From the NCBI RefSeq assembly GCF_003984625.1, contig NZ_RWKH01000017.1, positions 1 to 64,000 of the forward strand: a stretch of DNA of 64,000 bases, given 5' to 3'. The translations under genes were made by a program, and so were the position numbers. The notes under the pieces were generated by a model. That model did not search any database. It worked only from the letters and a program-made list of their open reading frames with translations, and was not told the DNA's origin. This stretch comes from Variovorax sp. DXTD-1 (GTDB lineage: Bacteria > Pseudomonadota > Gammaproteobacteria > Burkholderiales > Burkholderiaceae_C). Shown piece after piece: positions 41,763 through 50,742 of the stretch (positions are counted from its first letter, which is position 1; each line of letters starts with the position of its first letter).

Positions 41763-43544
41763 ATGAAGCAGACAGTCAGCGATTTCGTGGTGCAACGCCT
41801 GTACGACTGGGGCGTGCGGCGCATCTACGGCTACCCCGGCGACGGCATCAACGGTCTGATGGGCGCGCTCGACCGGGCCGACGGCTCCATCGAATTCGTC
41901 CAAAGCAGGCATGAGGAGCTTGCCGCCTTCATGGCCTGCGCGCACGCCAAGTTCTCGGGCGAGGTGGGTGTGTGCCTGGCCACCTCGGGGCCCGGTGCAA
42001 TCCACCTCCTGAACGGTCTCTACGACGCGAAGCTGGACCACCAGCCCGTGGTCGCCATCGTCGGCCAGCAGAAACGCAGCGCCCTGGGCGGCGACTACCA
42101 GCAGGAGGTGGACCTTGTCTCGCTGTTCAAGGACGTGGCGCACGAGTTCGTGCAGATGGCCTCCAGCGCCGAGCAGGCCCGCCACCTGATCGACCGCGCC
42201 ATGCGCATCGCACGCGACCGCCGCGCGGTGACCTGCGTCATCTTTCCCAACGACGTGCAGGACCTGCCCGCCGTGCCGGTGCCGCCGCGCGAGCACGGCA
42301 CCGTGCACAGCGGCATCGGGGCCACGGCCACCGCGGTGGTGCCCGAATTGCCCGCGTTGCAGCGCGCGGCCGAAATCATCAATGCCGGAAGCAAGGTCGC
42401 CATCCTCGCGGGTGCGGGTGCGCTGCACGCGACCGACGAATTGATCCACGTGGCCGAAAAGCTTGGCGCGGGCGTTGCCAAGGCGCTGCTGGGCAAGGCC
42501 GCGGTGCCGGACGACCTCCCCTTCGTGACCGGTGCCATCGGCGTTCTGGGCACGCGGCCAAGCTCCCGGATGATGGAAGACTGCGACACGCTGCTGATGG
42601 TGGGCTCGTCGTTTCCGTATGCGGAGTTTCTGCCGCCCGAGGGGCGCGCGCGCTGCGTGCAGATCGACACCGACCCGCGCGCCATCGGCCTGCGCTACCC
42701 GGCGGAACTGGGCCTGGTCGGCGACAGCCGCGCCACGCTCGCCGCCCTGCTGCCGCTGCTGGAGCACAAGGAACACGGGCCTTGGCGCCGCGGCATCGAA
42801 GCGGAGGTGGCCAAATGGTGGCGGGTGCTCGAGGCGCGCGCCCACGTGGAGGCATCGCCGCTCAACCCGCAGCGCGTGTTCTGGGAACTCTCCCCGCGGC
42901 TGCCGGAACAGGCGGTGCTGACCTGCGACAGCGGCACGGCCGCCAACTGGTATGCCCGCGACGTCAAGCTGCGCCGCGGCATGAAGGCCACCCTTTCGGG
43001 CGGCCTGGCCACCATGGGCCCCGCCGTTCCCTACGCCATTGCGGCCAAGCTGGTTCATCCGGACCGGCCGGTGGTTGCCATGCTGGGCGATGGCGCCATG
43101 CAGATGAACGGCCTGAACGCGCTCATCACCCTCGCGCGCATGTGGCGCGACTGGGCCGACCCGCGCCTGGTGGTGATGGTGCTCAATAACCGCGACCTCA
43201 ACCTTGTGACCTGGGAGCAGCGCGTGCTCGGCGGCGATCCGAAGTTCGAGGCCTCGCAGGTACTGCCCGATTTTCCGTACGCGCGCTTCGCGGAAATGCT
43301 CGGCCTTGGCGCCATGCGCGTCGATACGCCCGAGGCGATCGGACCCGCATGGGACGCCGCCTTTTCGGCCGACCGCCCCATGCTGCTCGAGATGGTGACC
43401 GATGCCGCCGTGCCGCCGCTTCCGCCCGATGTGTCGCTGGCGCAGGCAAAGGCCTACCTCTCGGCCCTTTGGCATGGCGATCCCGAGGCGATGCGCACCA
43501 TCAAGGCCGCCGCGCGAGAGTACTGGGCCAGTGCAATGGCGTGA
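41763..43544 (+). CDS. Thiamine-pyrophosphate-dependent pyruvate oxidase/acetolactate-synthase-like enzyme
   Basis: ThDP enzyme of 593 residues with three domains: N-terminal PYR domain (catalytic Glu near residues 51-52 in SRHEELAAF), central domain (about 190-330) and C-terminal PP domain with the metal/ThDP motif GDGAMQMNGLNALITLARMWRDWADPRLVVMVLNN starting about residue 441. It most resembles PoxB-like quinone-linked pyruvate oxidases and related stress-induced ThDP enzymes. ATG41763 has GGAG nearby; the open frame upstream is antisense sequence. The 280-bp gap before it holds no supported gene. Confidence 0.87.
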   Translation: MKQTVSDFVVQRLYDWGVRRIYGYPGDGINGLMGALDRADGSIEFVQSRHEELAAFMACAHAKFSGEVGVCLATSGPGAIHLLNGLYDAKLDHQPVVAIVGQQKRSALGGDYQQEVDLVSLFKDVAHEFVQMASSAEQARHLIDRAMRIARDRRAVTCVIFPNDVQDLPAVPVPPREHGTVHSGIGATATAVVPELPALQRAAEIINAGSKVAILAGAGALHATDELIHVAEKLGAGVAKALLGKAAVPDDLPFVTGAIGVLGTRPSSRMMEDCDTLLMVGSSFPYAEFLPPEGRARCVQIDTDPRAIGLRYPAELGLVGDSRATLAALLPLLEHKEHGPWRRGIEAEVAKWWRVLEARAHVEASPLNPQRVFWELSPRLPEQAVLTCDSGTAANWYARDVKLRRGMKATLSGGLATMGPAVPYAIAAKLVHPDRPVVAMLGDGAMQMNGLNALITLARMWRDWADPRLVVMVLNNRDLNLVTWEQRVLGGDPKFEASQVLPDFPYARFAEMLGLGAMRVDTPEAIGPAWDAAFSADRPMLLEMVTDAAVPPLPPDVSLAQAKAYLSALWHGDPEAMRTIKAAAREYWASAMA

Positions 43545-43712
43545 GCCCTCGCACCGCTACCCGGCCGCGATGACGATCGCCGCAGGCTCGTCAGCATGTG
43601 CTTACGGGCGTTTCGCGACGCGTCCTACCGAGGCGGTGCGGGCGACTTCTATATTGATTTGAGACGCCGAATCCTTTCTTGCAGAACAACCACCGGCGTC
43701 AAGGAGATCATC

Positions 43713-44144
43713 ATGAAGAAGCTGTTAATGATGTGCGCCGCGGCATCGTGCCTCGGAATGGTCCAGGTGCACGCGCAAGTGAACACCACCCCCTCGGCGG
43801 CAACCGATCCGGCCCTGGCTGACTTCAAAGCGGCCCGCGACAAGATCTCGGCCGACTACAAGGCCGACAAGGCAGCCTGCGACGCCATGAAGGACAACGC
43901 CAAGGACGTCTGCATGGAAGAAGCCAAGGGCAAGGAAAAAATTGCCAAGGCCGAACTCGACCAGAAGCAGAAGCCCAGCGACGGCAACGCCCGCAAGGTG
44001 GCCGAAGCCAAGGTAGAAGTGGCTTACGCCGTTGCGAAGGAAAAGTGCGACGACCAGAAGGGCGATGCCAAGGACGCCTGCGTGAAGCAAGCCAAGGCCG
44101 ACCAGGAAAAGGGCAAGGCCGAGATCAAGGCCATGAAGAAGTGA
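43713..44144 (+). CDS. Secreted Lys/Ala-rich repeat protein of unknown function
   Basis: A 143-residue exported protein: Sec signal peptide (about 1-21, cleaved after VHAQ) and a mature helical domain rich in Lys, Ala and Asp. It contains an internal near-repeat, DKAACDAMKDNAKDVCMEEAKGKEK and EKCDDQKGDAKDACVKQAKADQEK (pieces of about 25 residues), each with two Cys, so two intra-repeat disulfides are plausible. Similar proteins are common in Comamonadaceae without a known role. ATG43713 follows AAGGAG. Confidence 0.8.
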   Translation: MKKLLMMCAAASCLGMVQVHAQVNTTPSAATDPALADFKAARDKISADYKADKAACDAMKDNAKDVCMEEAKGKEKIAKAELDQKQKPSDGNARKVAEAKVEVAYAVAKEKCDDQKGDAKDACVKQAKADQEKGKAEIKAMKK

Positions 44145-44195
44145 CACCCAAGTGACGGGAGTCATTCCACCAGCCTGCGCCCGGACGACGAAGCG

Positions 44196-44459
44196 GTGAA
44201 GCCCGTGCAAACGCTCGCCATTTCCGAGACCCTGCGCACGCAGTTGTCCGCCGAAAACCTCCTGGCCATCAATTCGCATGGCCAGGAGGTTCTTCATGGT
44301 CTGGACTTCGACGAGTCGCAGCTCCTTGTGGACTGCAGGGAGCAACCCCCGGCCGATGCCTCCATGCAGGAGCGATGTGCCGAGCTCGTCATCAAGCACG
44401 AGCGCGCGCGGTTGCGCATCGCCACGGTCGACGACGAACGCACCGCCGCGAAGTTCTAG
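44196..44459 (+). CDS. Putative small protein starting at GTG
   Basis: An 87-residue reading frame with a GTG start at 44196. The sequence is plausible as a soluble helical protein (ISETLRTQLSAENLLAI ... CAELVIKHERARLRIA), but no family is recognised and no good ribosome-binding site is seen. A perfect 14-bp inverted repeat (44256-44291) lies inside it, which either constrains its codons or argues that the stretch is non-coding. It converges on the cytochrome c gene at 44474. Confidence 0.4.
   Translation: MKPVQTLAISETLRTQLSAENLLAINSHGQEVLHGLDFDESQLLVDCREQPPADASMQERCAELVIKHERARLRIATVDDERTAAKF
44256..44291. repeat. Perfect 14-bp inverted repeat (hairpin)
   Basis: AACCTCCTGGCCAT (44256-44269) and ATGGCCAGGAGGTT (44278-44291) are exactly complementary with an 8-nt loop. 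It is the most perfect hairpin noted outside the two large elements. It lies inside the putative 87-residue gene and about 180 bp before the convergent cytochrome gene. No T-run follows on either strand. Confidence 0.75.
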
Positions 44460-44473
44460 CCCGGCGGTCGCCC

Positions 44474-45346
44474 TCAGTGCAAGGTTGCAAGGTACGCGGC
44501 AATGTCGCGCGCGTCCTGTTCGGTCACGCCCAGTTCCGGCATGGCCGTCAGCGGATCGACCTCTCGTGTATGCCGCAGCCAGCGCACCATGTTGTCGGGC
44601 GTGTTGGCCAGCTTTCCGGCAATGAGGGTGCGCCCCCCTATTCCCACGAGCGGCGGGCCGACCTGCGGCGACGAGCTGGTGACACCCGGAATGGTGTGGC
44701 AGGCGCTGCAGGCGTACTGGTGAAGCGCCCGCTTGCCGCGGTCGACGTCGCCCGAGCGAACCGATGCTCCGTCCGGGGCCGCGCCGCACGCCGAACCCGT
44801 TGATGCGCCCGGCACGCCAGTCGCTTCGAAGCGCGTGGCTTGCGCATATTGCTGCGGCGTCAAATCGGGAAGCCTGGCAAGAAACGCCACCACCGACCAC
44901 AGCTCTTCCTCGGACAGCCTGTATTCCCAGGCCGGCATGCCGCTCATCTTGATGCCGTGCTTGGTGAGCCAATACAGCTCGCGCGGCTTCCAGTGGTGCC
45001 GCGCATCCACCAGCGGGCCGGGCAGCGGCTGCATGCTCTTTCCGATGTCGCCCTGCGACACGCCCGGTGCGCCGTGGCACTGAACGCACTTGTCGCGAAA
45101 GCACGCTGCGCCGCGCATCACCAGCCGCTCATCGTCGAGCTTCGGCGTTTCGATGTTGCGGGCCCGCAGCTTCACCGACTGGTGCATGGCGGTTTCCAGC
45201 AGCGAGTAGACAGGCTGCGTGTGCTGCACCGTGGCGGCCACGTCGTAGAGGCCGCCGTACACCACCAGCGCGCCCGCCGCCGCGCCTGCAAGGCCCAGCG
45301 CGGCAATGGTGAGAAGAACGGTCTTGGGTGCACCCATCGGCAACAT
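44474..45346 (-). CDS. Membrane-anchored dihaem cytochrome c
   Basis: A 290-residue protein with an N-terminal membrane anchor (about 8-32) and two c-type haem domains: C87-V-Q-C-H91 in the first and C213-S-A-C-H217 in the second, each followed by a Met-containing segment (GIKMSGMPAW; LTAMPELGV) for axial ligation. The second domain resembles the cytochrome domains of the oxidase genes on the opposite strand. It is divergent from them with 78 bp between starts, so it probably donates electrons to that oxidase. Confidence 0.9.
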   Translation of the reverse strand: MLPMGAPKTVLLTIAALGLAGAAAGALVVYGGLYDVAATVQHTQPVYSLLETAMHQSVKLRARNIETPKLDDERLVMRGAACFRDKCVQCHGAPGVSQGDIGKSMQPLPGPLVDARHHWKPRELYWLTKHGIKMSGMPAWEYRLSEEELWSVVAFLARLPDLTPQQYAQATRFEATGVPGASTGSACGAAPDGASVRSGDVDRGKRALHQYACSACHTIPGVTSSSPQVGPPLVGIGGRTLIAGKLANTPDNMVRWLRHTREVDPLTAMPELGVTEQDARDIAAYLATLH

Positions 45347-45424
45347 TCAATTGGCGGCATTGTCCGACGCGCACCGGCGCCGCCGTGTCGGCGCAAGCCG
45401 CGTTCCTGTCCGCACAATCGCGGC

Positions 45425-45820
45425 ATGGTGGCCGTTCTTCCGCATCGCGCCGTGTGCCTGTTCGCCCTTCTGGCTGCGGCACTGCTTTCTGCCGCGTGCA
45501 CACCGGGAGGGAGCGGGCCGCCATTCGATCATGCGTCTTCAGCCCAGCTCGAGAGAGGAAGGCAACTGCTCGCCCAGTACCAGTGCGGAAGCTGCCATGC
45601 CATTCCCGAAGTGCAAGCCGCGCGCGGACGCATGGGCCCGACGCTTGCAGCCTTCGGCCGCCGCAGCTACATCGCGGGGCATGTGCCGAACGGGCCGGAC
45701 CATCTCGTCCGATGGATCGTGGCGCCCGCCGCGTTGGTGCCCGGCACCCTGATGCCCGCCATGGGCGTTTCGCCCGACGACGCGCGCGACATGGCGGCCT
45801 ACCTGCTCTCACTCGAATGA
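45425..45820 (+). CDS. Lipoprotein cytochrome c
   Basis: A 131-residue monohaem cytochrome. The signal peptide ends in a lipobox (LLSAAC, Cys25), so the protein is lipid-anchored; the haem site is C54-G-S-C-H58 and the Met ligand probably lies in GTLMPAMGVS. It is the first gene of the oxidase operon and its stop overlaps the start of subunit II (ATGA at 45817-45820). It probably feeds electrons to the Cu-A site. Confidence 0.9.
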   Translation: MVAVLPHRAVCLFALLAAALLSAACTPGGSGPPFDHASSAQLERGRQLLAQYQCGSCHAIPEVQAARGRMGPTLAAFGRRSYIAGHVPNGPDHLVRWIVAPAALVPGTLMPAMGVSPDDARDMAAYLLSLE

Positions 45821-46767
45821 GCGAAGGCCCGCCGCAATCCGCACTCCGGGCCGCAGGGCCGGTCGCCGAGACGCTGCTCGAGGTGAGCGGCGTGCTGGCG
45901 GTGGGCGGCACGCTGATCTTCGCCGGGGTGATGCTGCTGCTCGCGCTTGCCATGCGGCGCCGCAAGGGCGCCGTGAACGCGCGCTGGTGGCTGATTGGCG
46001 GCGGCCTGGTGTTTCCGACGGTGGTACTCACCGCGCTCTTCTTCTACAGCGAATGGCACCGGCCGCCATGGCGGCCGATTCCACCGCCCGGCGCGCTGAT
46101 CGTGGGCGTGACCGGCCACATGTGGTGGTGGGAGGTGCGCTACCGCGACCCGGCCACCGGCGCCGAAGTGGTCACGGCAAACGAAATCCGCATTCCGGTG
46201 GGGCGGCCCGTCTACTTCGGGCTTGGCAGCGCCGACGTGATCCACAGCTTCTGGGTGCCTTCGCTCGGCGGCAAGATGGACATGGTGCCGGGCCGCGTGC
46301 AGCACCTGCAGCTGCAGGCCGACCGGCCCGGCACCTGGCGCGGCCAGTGCGCCGAGTATTGCGGCGAACAACATGCGCGCATGGCGCTGCACGTGGTGGC
46401 GGAGGAACCCGCGGCCTTCGATGCCTGGCTTGCGGCGCAAGCAAAGCCGGCGGCCACCGCGGCCACTTCGCCCACGTCGCCCCGCGAGGTAGAGCGAGGC
46501 CGCGAAGCCTTTCTTGCGCACCGCTGCAACGCCTGCCACACCGTGCGCGGCGTGAGCGAAGAAAGCCGCCTCGGCCCCGACCTCACCCACGTGGGCAGCC
46601 GGCTGCACCTGGGCGCCGGCACCGTGCCCAATGACCCCGCCCAACTGGCCGCATGGGTTGCCCACACACAGCAGCTCAAGCCGGGCGCACGCATGCCGTC
46701 TTCCGGCGATCGCATCGGCGAGGCCGACCTTCAACTGATCGCGGCCTGGCTCGCGCAACTGAAATGA
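45817..46767 (+). CDS. Cytochrome c oxidase subunit II with fused cytochrome c domain (caa3 type)
   Basis: A 316-residue protein. Two N-terminal transmembrane helices (about 20-46 and 56-78) precede the cupredoxin domain with a complete Cu-A site, C178-x3-C182-x3-H186-x2-M189 (CAEYCGEQHARM), plus the upstream His in DVIHSFWVP. A C-terminal monohaem cytochrome c domain has C237-N-A-C-H241 and a Met in ARMPSSG. This is the caa3 arrangement. Start and stop both overlap neighbouring genes by four bases. Confidence 0.93.
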   Translation: MSEGPPQSALRAAGPVAETLLEVSGVLAVGGTLIFAGVMLLLALAMRRRKGAVNARWWLIGGGLVFPTVVLTALFFYSEWHRPPWRPIPPPGALIVGVTGHMWWWEVRYRDPATGAEVVTANEIRIPVGRPVYFGLGSADVIHSFWVPSLGGKMDMVPGRVQHLQLQADRPGTWRGQCAEYCGEQHARMALHVVAEEPAAFDAWLAAQAKPAATAATSPTSPREVERGREAFLAHRCNACHTVRGVSEESRLGPDLTHVGSRLHLGAGTVPNDPAQLAAWVAHTQQLKPGARMPSSGDRIGEADLQLIAAWLAQLK

Positions 46768-49292
46768 CCCACGCTGCGAACGATCTTGCAAACCTGCCGC
46801 CGCGCCCCGAGGGAGAGCGCGAGGCGCTGGAGCGTGCCTGGGAGCCGCCCACCGGTTGGCGCCAGCTCTCGGCGGTCAACAACACGCGCATCGGCGTGTT
46901 CTACATTGCCGCGGCCATGCTGTTCTTTGTGCTGGCCGGCATCCTGGCGCTGCTGATGCGCACGCAGCTGGCAGTGCCCGGCAACGACCTGATCGACGCC
47001 AACACCTACAACCAGCTCTTCACGATGCACGGCACCGTGATGATGTTCCTGTTTGCGGTTCCCATCGTCGAGGCCGTGGCCATCTATTTGCTGCCGGGCA
47101 TGCTCGGTGCGCGCGACCTGCCGTTTCCGCTGCTCTCCGCCTATGCGTTCTGGGCCTACTTCATCGGTGGCCTGGCTTTCTTCTGCACCATCTTCTTCGG
47201 CGAATCTCCGGACGGCGGCTGGTTCATGTACCCGCCGCTCACCGGCAAGGAGTTTTCGCCCGGGCGCGGCGCCGACTGGTGGCTGCTTGGCATCGGGTTC
47301 ATCGAGATCTCGGCCATTGCCGGCGCCATCGAATTGATCGTAGGCATTCTCTTCACGCGCGCGCCCGGCATGAAGCTGATGCGCATGCCCATCTTTGCCT
47401 GGGCCATGCTGGTGAGCGCGCTGATGATCGTCATCGCGTTTCCGGCCGTGATTGCCGCCACCATGCTGCTGGAGCTGGAGCGCGCGTTCGACTGGCCCTT
47501 TTTCATTCCCGCGCGCGGCGGCGATCCGCTGCTTTGGCAGCACCTGTTCTGGTTCTTCGGCCACCCGGAGGTCTACATCATCTTCCTGCCCGCAGCGGGC
47601 ATGGTCTCGATGATGGTGGCCACGCTTGCGGGCACGCCGCTGGTGGGCCATCGCGCCGTGGTGCTGGCGCTCATCGGCGTGGGCGTGGTGAGCTTTGCGC
47701 TGTGGGCGCACCACATGTTCACCGCGGGCCTGGGCAACCTCTCGCTGCTGATCGTTTCGGCGGCGAGTTTCATCGTTGCCATACCGAGCGGCGTGCAAGT
47801 GTTCGCGTGGATCGCCACTTTCTGGCGCGGCCGGGTGGCGCTGAACGCACCCACGCTGTTTTTGCTGGGCTTTCATTTCATCTTCGTGCTGGGCGGCCTC
47901 ACCGGGGTGATGGTGGCGGTGCTGCCCTTCGACTGGCAGGCGCACGACAGCTACTTCATCGTTGCGCACCTGCACTACGTGCTCATCGGCGGCATGGTGT
48001 TTCCGGTGTTCGCGGGGTTTTACTACTGGGCACCGCTCTTCAACGGACACTGCCTGTCGGAACGCTGGGGCCGCTGGGTGTTCGGGCTGATGTTCGGCGG
48101 CTTCAACCTCACGTTCTTTCCGATGCACATCGCGGGCATGCTCGGCATGCCCCGGCGCGTGTACACCTATGACGGCAGCCTGGGCTGGAACGCGCTCAAC
48201 ATGCTGTCGACCGTGGGCGCCTATATCCTGGCCGCCGGCGTGCTGCTCTTTTTCGTCGATGCGTTCCGCACGCTGCGGCGGCCCTCCACCGACCACGGCA
48301 ATCCCTGGCGCGCGGGCACGCTCGAATGGCTGCCGCCACGCGAATACGGCGCGCGCAGCATTCCGCAGGTCGATTCCGCCTATCCGCTGTGGAAGAACCC
48401 CGCGCTGCCGCAGGAGGTCGAAGCCGGCCAGCACTGGCTGCCCGGCACGGTGTTCGGCGGCCGGGAAACGCTGATGACCAGCCTGCGCGACGCACGGCCG
48501 CTGCACCTGCTGCGCCTGCCCACGGACAGCTGGTGGCCGCTGGGAGCGGCCGCGGGCACGGCGGGCTTCTTTCTTCTGTTGACGGTCTCGCAAACCATCC
48601 CGGCGTTTGCGTGCGGCGTGCTCGCGGTGGCGTTCATCCTGCGCTGGTTGTGGGATTCAGATCTTCCGCCGCCAGTTCCAATGGTGGACGTGGGCCGCGG
48701 CGTGCGCCTGCCGGTCGGCGCGCATGGCAGCACGTCGCATTCATGGTGGGCGATGATCGTTCTGATTGCGGTGGACATGACGATCTTCGTCTCGCTGCTC
48801 TACACCCACGTGCACCTGGCAATGGCAAGCGATGTGTGCCCGCCTCCCGGTGCCGCGCTGCCGGCCATGCGCTGGCCGCTGGCCGCGGCCTTGCTGCTCG
48901 CGGCCAGCTCGGGCGCCATGCTGGCGGCCACGCGCATGGTCCGCACGCCGCATGCGCCCGGCCAGCGCTGGCTGCGGGTGCTCGTGGCGCTCGCCATGGC
49001 CGGCGCCGCAGCCTCAGCCGCGCTCGACATCGGCGGCCATCTGCTGGCGGCCCTCGACCCGCGCGCGCAAGGCTGGAGCGCATCGGTCGGCATGCTGCTG
49101 GGCTACCAGGCCTTTCACATCGCCGTGCTCATGCTGATGGGCGGCTACGTGCTGGTGCGCTCCTGGGCAGGCCGGCTGCAGCCCGCGGCCCGCGCGACCA
49201 TCGACAACACCGGGCTCATGTGGCACTGCGTAACAGCGCAGGGAATCATCGGTGCACTTACGGTGCAATTGGTGCCGCGACTGCTGGGTTGA
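46764..49292 (+). CDS. Fused cytochrome c oxidase subunit I-III
   Basis: An 842-residue polytopic protein. The subunit I part (about 35-560) has all metal ligands: His89 (low-spin haem), His267 and Tyr271 (Cu-B and its cross-linked Tyr, in GHPEVY), His316/His317 (Cu-B), and His402/His404 (haems, in VAHLHYV). The C-terminal part (about 600-842) has further helices and resembles a shortened subunit III. Fusion of I and III is known in some caa3/ba-type oxidases. It is coupled to subunit II by an ATGA overlap. No assembly genes (cox11, haem A synthase) are nearby. Confidence 0.92.
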   Translation: MTHAANDLANLPPRPEGEREALERAWEPPTGWRQLSAVNNTRIGVFYIAAAMLFFVLAGILALLMRTQLAVPGNDLIDANTYNQLFTMHGTVMMFLFAVPIVEAVAIYLLPGMLGARDLPFPLLSAYAFWAYFIGGLAFFCTIFFGESPDGGWFMYPPLTGKEFSPGRGADWWLLGIGFIEISAIAGAIELIVGILFTRAPGMKLMRMPIFAWAMLVSALMIVIAFPAVIAATMLLELERAFDWPFFIPARGGDPLLWQHLFWFFGHPEVYIIFLPAAGMVSMMVATLAGTPLVGHRAVVLALIGVGVVSFALWAHHMFTAGLGNLSLLIVSAASFIVAIPSGVQVFAWIATFWRGRVALNAPTLFLLGFHFIFVLGGLTGVMVAVLPFDWQAHDSYFIVAHLHYVLIGGMVFPVFAGFYYWAPLFNGHCLSERWGRWVFGLMFGGFNLTFFPMHIAGMLGMPRRVYTYDGSLGWNALNMLSTVGAYILAAGVLLFFVDAFRTLRRPSTDHGNPWRAGTLEWLPPREYGARSIPQVDSAYPLWKNPALPQEVEAGQHWLPGTVFGGRETLMTSLRDARPLHLLRLPTDSWWPLGAAAGTAGFFLLLTVSQTIPAFACGVLAVAFILRWLWDSDLPPPVPMVDVGRGVRLPVGAHGSTSHSWWAMIVLIAVDMTIFVSLLYTHVHLAMASDVCPPPGAALPAMRWPLAAALLLAASSGAMLAATRMVRTPHAPGQRWLRVLVALAMAGAAASAALDIGGHLLAALDPRAQGWSASVGMLLGYQAFHIAVLMLMGGYVLVRSWAGRLQPAARATIDNTGLMWHCVTAQGIIGALTVQLVPRLLG

Positions 49293-49809
49293 ACAGCACC
49301 GACGTGCTCGCAATCAGCACCCACTTCGCAACCCAGCCGGCGCCATAAAGCCCAAGGCCGAATACCCCGTGCGTCACCAGGCTCTGCAAGCGCGCCGCGG
49401 CCGGGCGCGGCGTGCGGCTGGCCGCAATGCCCGCACCCATGCCCGGCTGCATCAAGAAGAACGGGGCCACCACGCTGCCGATTCCGACAATCAATGCAGG
49501 GCCGAGCGACGGCTGAAAAACCCAGCCAAGTCCCCACAACGCGAGCAGCACGCCCGCAAACAAAATTCCGGTCAGGTAATGAGCAATCCAGCCGATCAGC
49601 CGCTCGCCCTTCACCGGCGGCGAGGCAGCAATCGGATGGTGTCGAAAGCGCCCACGCCCCAGATAGAAGAACCAGCGGCCGACCAGGGCGTAGTCGAGCG
49701 AGGGAACGCCCAGCAGCCGCTTGCGCACGACCGCCCAGATGTCCATCACCGCCGTTGCGCCGGAGCCAATCAGCACGGCGCACACCACGTAACTCACGGC
49801 CTCAGGCAT
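49258..49809 (-). CDS. DUF2938 family membrane protein
   Basis: A 183-residue integral membrane protein with about four to five hydrophobic helices, of the DUF2938 family; the first helix contains VLIGSGATAVMDIWAVVRKRLLG, and HHP and WIAHYLTG loops follow. Function is unknown. Its 3' end overlaps the 3' end of the oxidase gene by 35 bases in convergent orientation, and its start overlaps the stop of the methyltransferase gene by 8 bases, so it is probably the second gene of a MerR-controlled operon. Confidence 0.82.
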   Translation of the reverse strand: MPEAVSYVVCAVLIGSGATAVMDIWAVVRKRLLGVPSLDYALVGRWFFYLGRGRFRHHPIAASPPVKGERLIGWIAHYLTGILFAGVLLALWGLGWVFQPSLGPALIVGIGSVVAPFFLMQPGMGAGIAASRTPRPAAARLQSLVTHGVFGLGLYGAGWVAKWVLIASTSVLFNPAVAAPIAP

Positions 49810-50698
49810 GGGTGGCTCCCTTCGGCTCGGCCGGCACCGAAAGCGCCTGAGCGGCGATCATCCAGCAGGCGGCGGTGAAGCGAGCCTCGGCGCCGTATAC
49901 ATACGGCTCAAACGCGGCGCGAACGGTTTCGACGACCTCTGCGCGCCTGCGCTCGTCGGCCTCGTCCTGGAGAGCCAGGCCGACGGGGCCGAGCCGGGTG
50001 AGATAGCCCAGCAGATCGCTTTCTGAAAAAGTGCACTCCACGTCGATCGCACGAATGTCGATGCCGCCCCAGCCGCTCTCTTCGAGGATGGAAGCGACCC
50101 GATCCCGATCTGCAAAAGCAAACTGCCCCGCCGCACCTGGCTTGCGGACTGGCAGATTTGGCAGCAGAGGCGCCGCAGCCTGCTCGGCAGTGGTCATGAA
50201 CGGGTTTTCTGCGGCGCTGCGCCACGCAATTGCCCGAAGCGCCGCGCCATCGTTGGCGGCGTGCCGCAGGTTTGCAAAGGCCTGCACCGGGCTGTCGAAG
50301 AACATCACGCCGAACCGCGACACGATCATGTCGAAGCTTGCCGGCTCGAAAGGGTATCTCTGCACATCGCCGCAAATGAAACTTGCGGAGGCGCCCTCCC
50401 GCTCGGCGCGCGCCCGGGCGGCGGCGATCATCGGCTCCGAAATATCGGGACCGGTGCAGGCGCCCTCCCCACCGAGCGTTCGTGCGATGGCCAGCGTGGT
50501 CGCACCCGTACCGCAGCCCGCGTCGAGCACCCGGCGCGCGGCTGCGGCGCGTGCTTCGCCCACCAGCAGGTTTTCAAACGGCATGAACAGCCGGTCGAGC
50601 AAGGCCTGGGTATCGACCCACGCGTGCCCCGCGCGGCCGTTCCACAGTGCGGCCTGCTCGTTGCCTTCCATGTCGTGCTGCTTGATGTTCGTCATCAT
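49802..50698 (-). CDS. Class I SAM-dependent methyltransferase
   Basis: A 298-residue methyltransferase of the UbiE/type 11 class. Motif I VLDAGCGTGATTLAIA is at 57-72, the acidic post-I residue lies in GPDIS, and FDMIVSRFGVMFF marks motif IV. The tandem ATGs at 50698/50695 follow AAGGAA. It is divergent from the merR gene, with a strong palindromic operator between them, so it is likely inducible; the small-molecule substrate is unknown. It is coupled to DUF2938 by an 8-base overlap. Confidence 0.9.
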   Translation of the reverse strand: MMTNIKQHDMEGNEQAALWNGRAGHAWVDTQALLDRLFMPFENLLVGEARAAAARRVLDAGCGTGATTLAIARTLGGEGACTGPDISEPMIAAARARAEREGASASFICGDVQRYPFEPASFDMIVSRFGVMFFDSPVQAFANLRHAANDGAALRAIAWRSAAENPFMTTAEQAAAPLLPNLPVRKPGAAGQFAFADRDRVASILEESGWGGIDIRAIDVECTFSESDLLGYLTRLGPVGLALQDEADERRRAEVVETVRAAFEPYVYGAEARFTAACWMIAAQALSVPAEPKGATHA

Positions 50699-50742
50699 CG
50701 ATTTCCTTGCATGCCCCAAGAGGCGGAAGCTAGACTGTGCAA

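Noticed and set aside
41760..43475. 571-codon open frame on the minus strand
   Set aside because: Exact antisense of the thiamine-diphosphate enzyme gene.
46731..48593. 620-codon open frame on the minus strand
   Set aside because: Antisense of the fused oxidase subunit gene; Gln/His/Arg-rich with no membrane or enzyme motifs.
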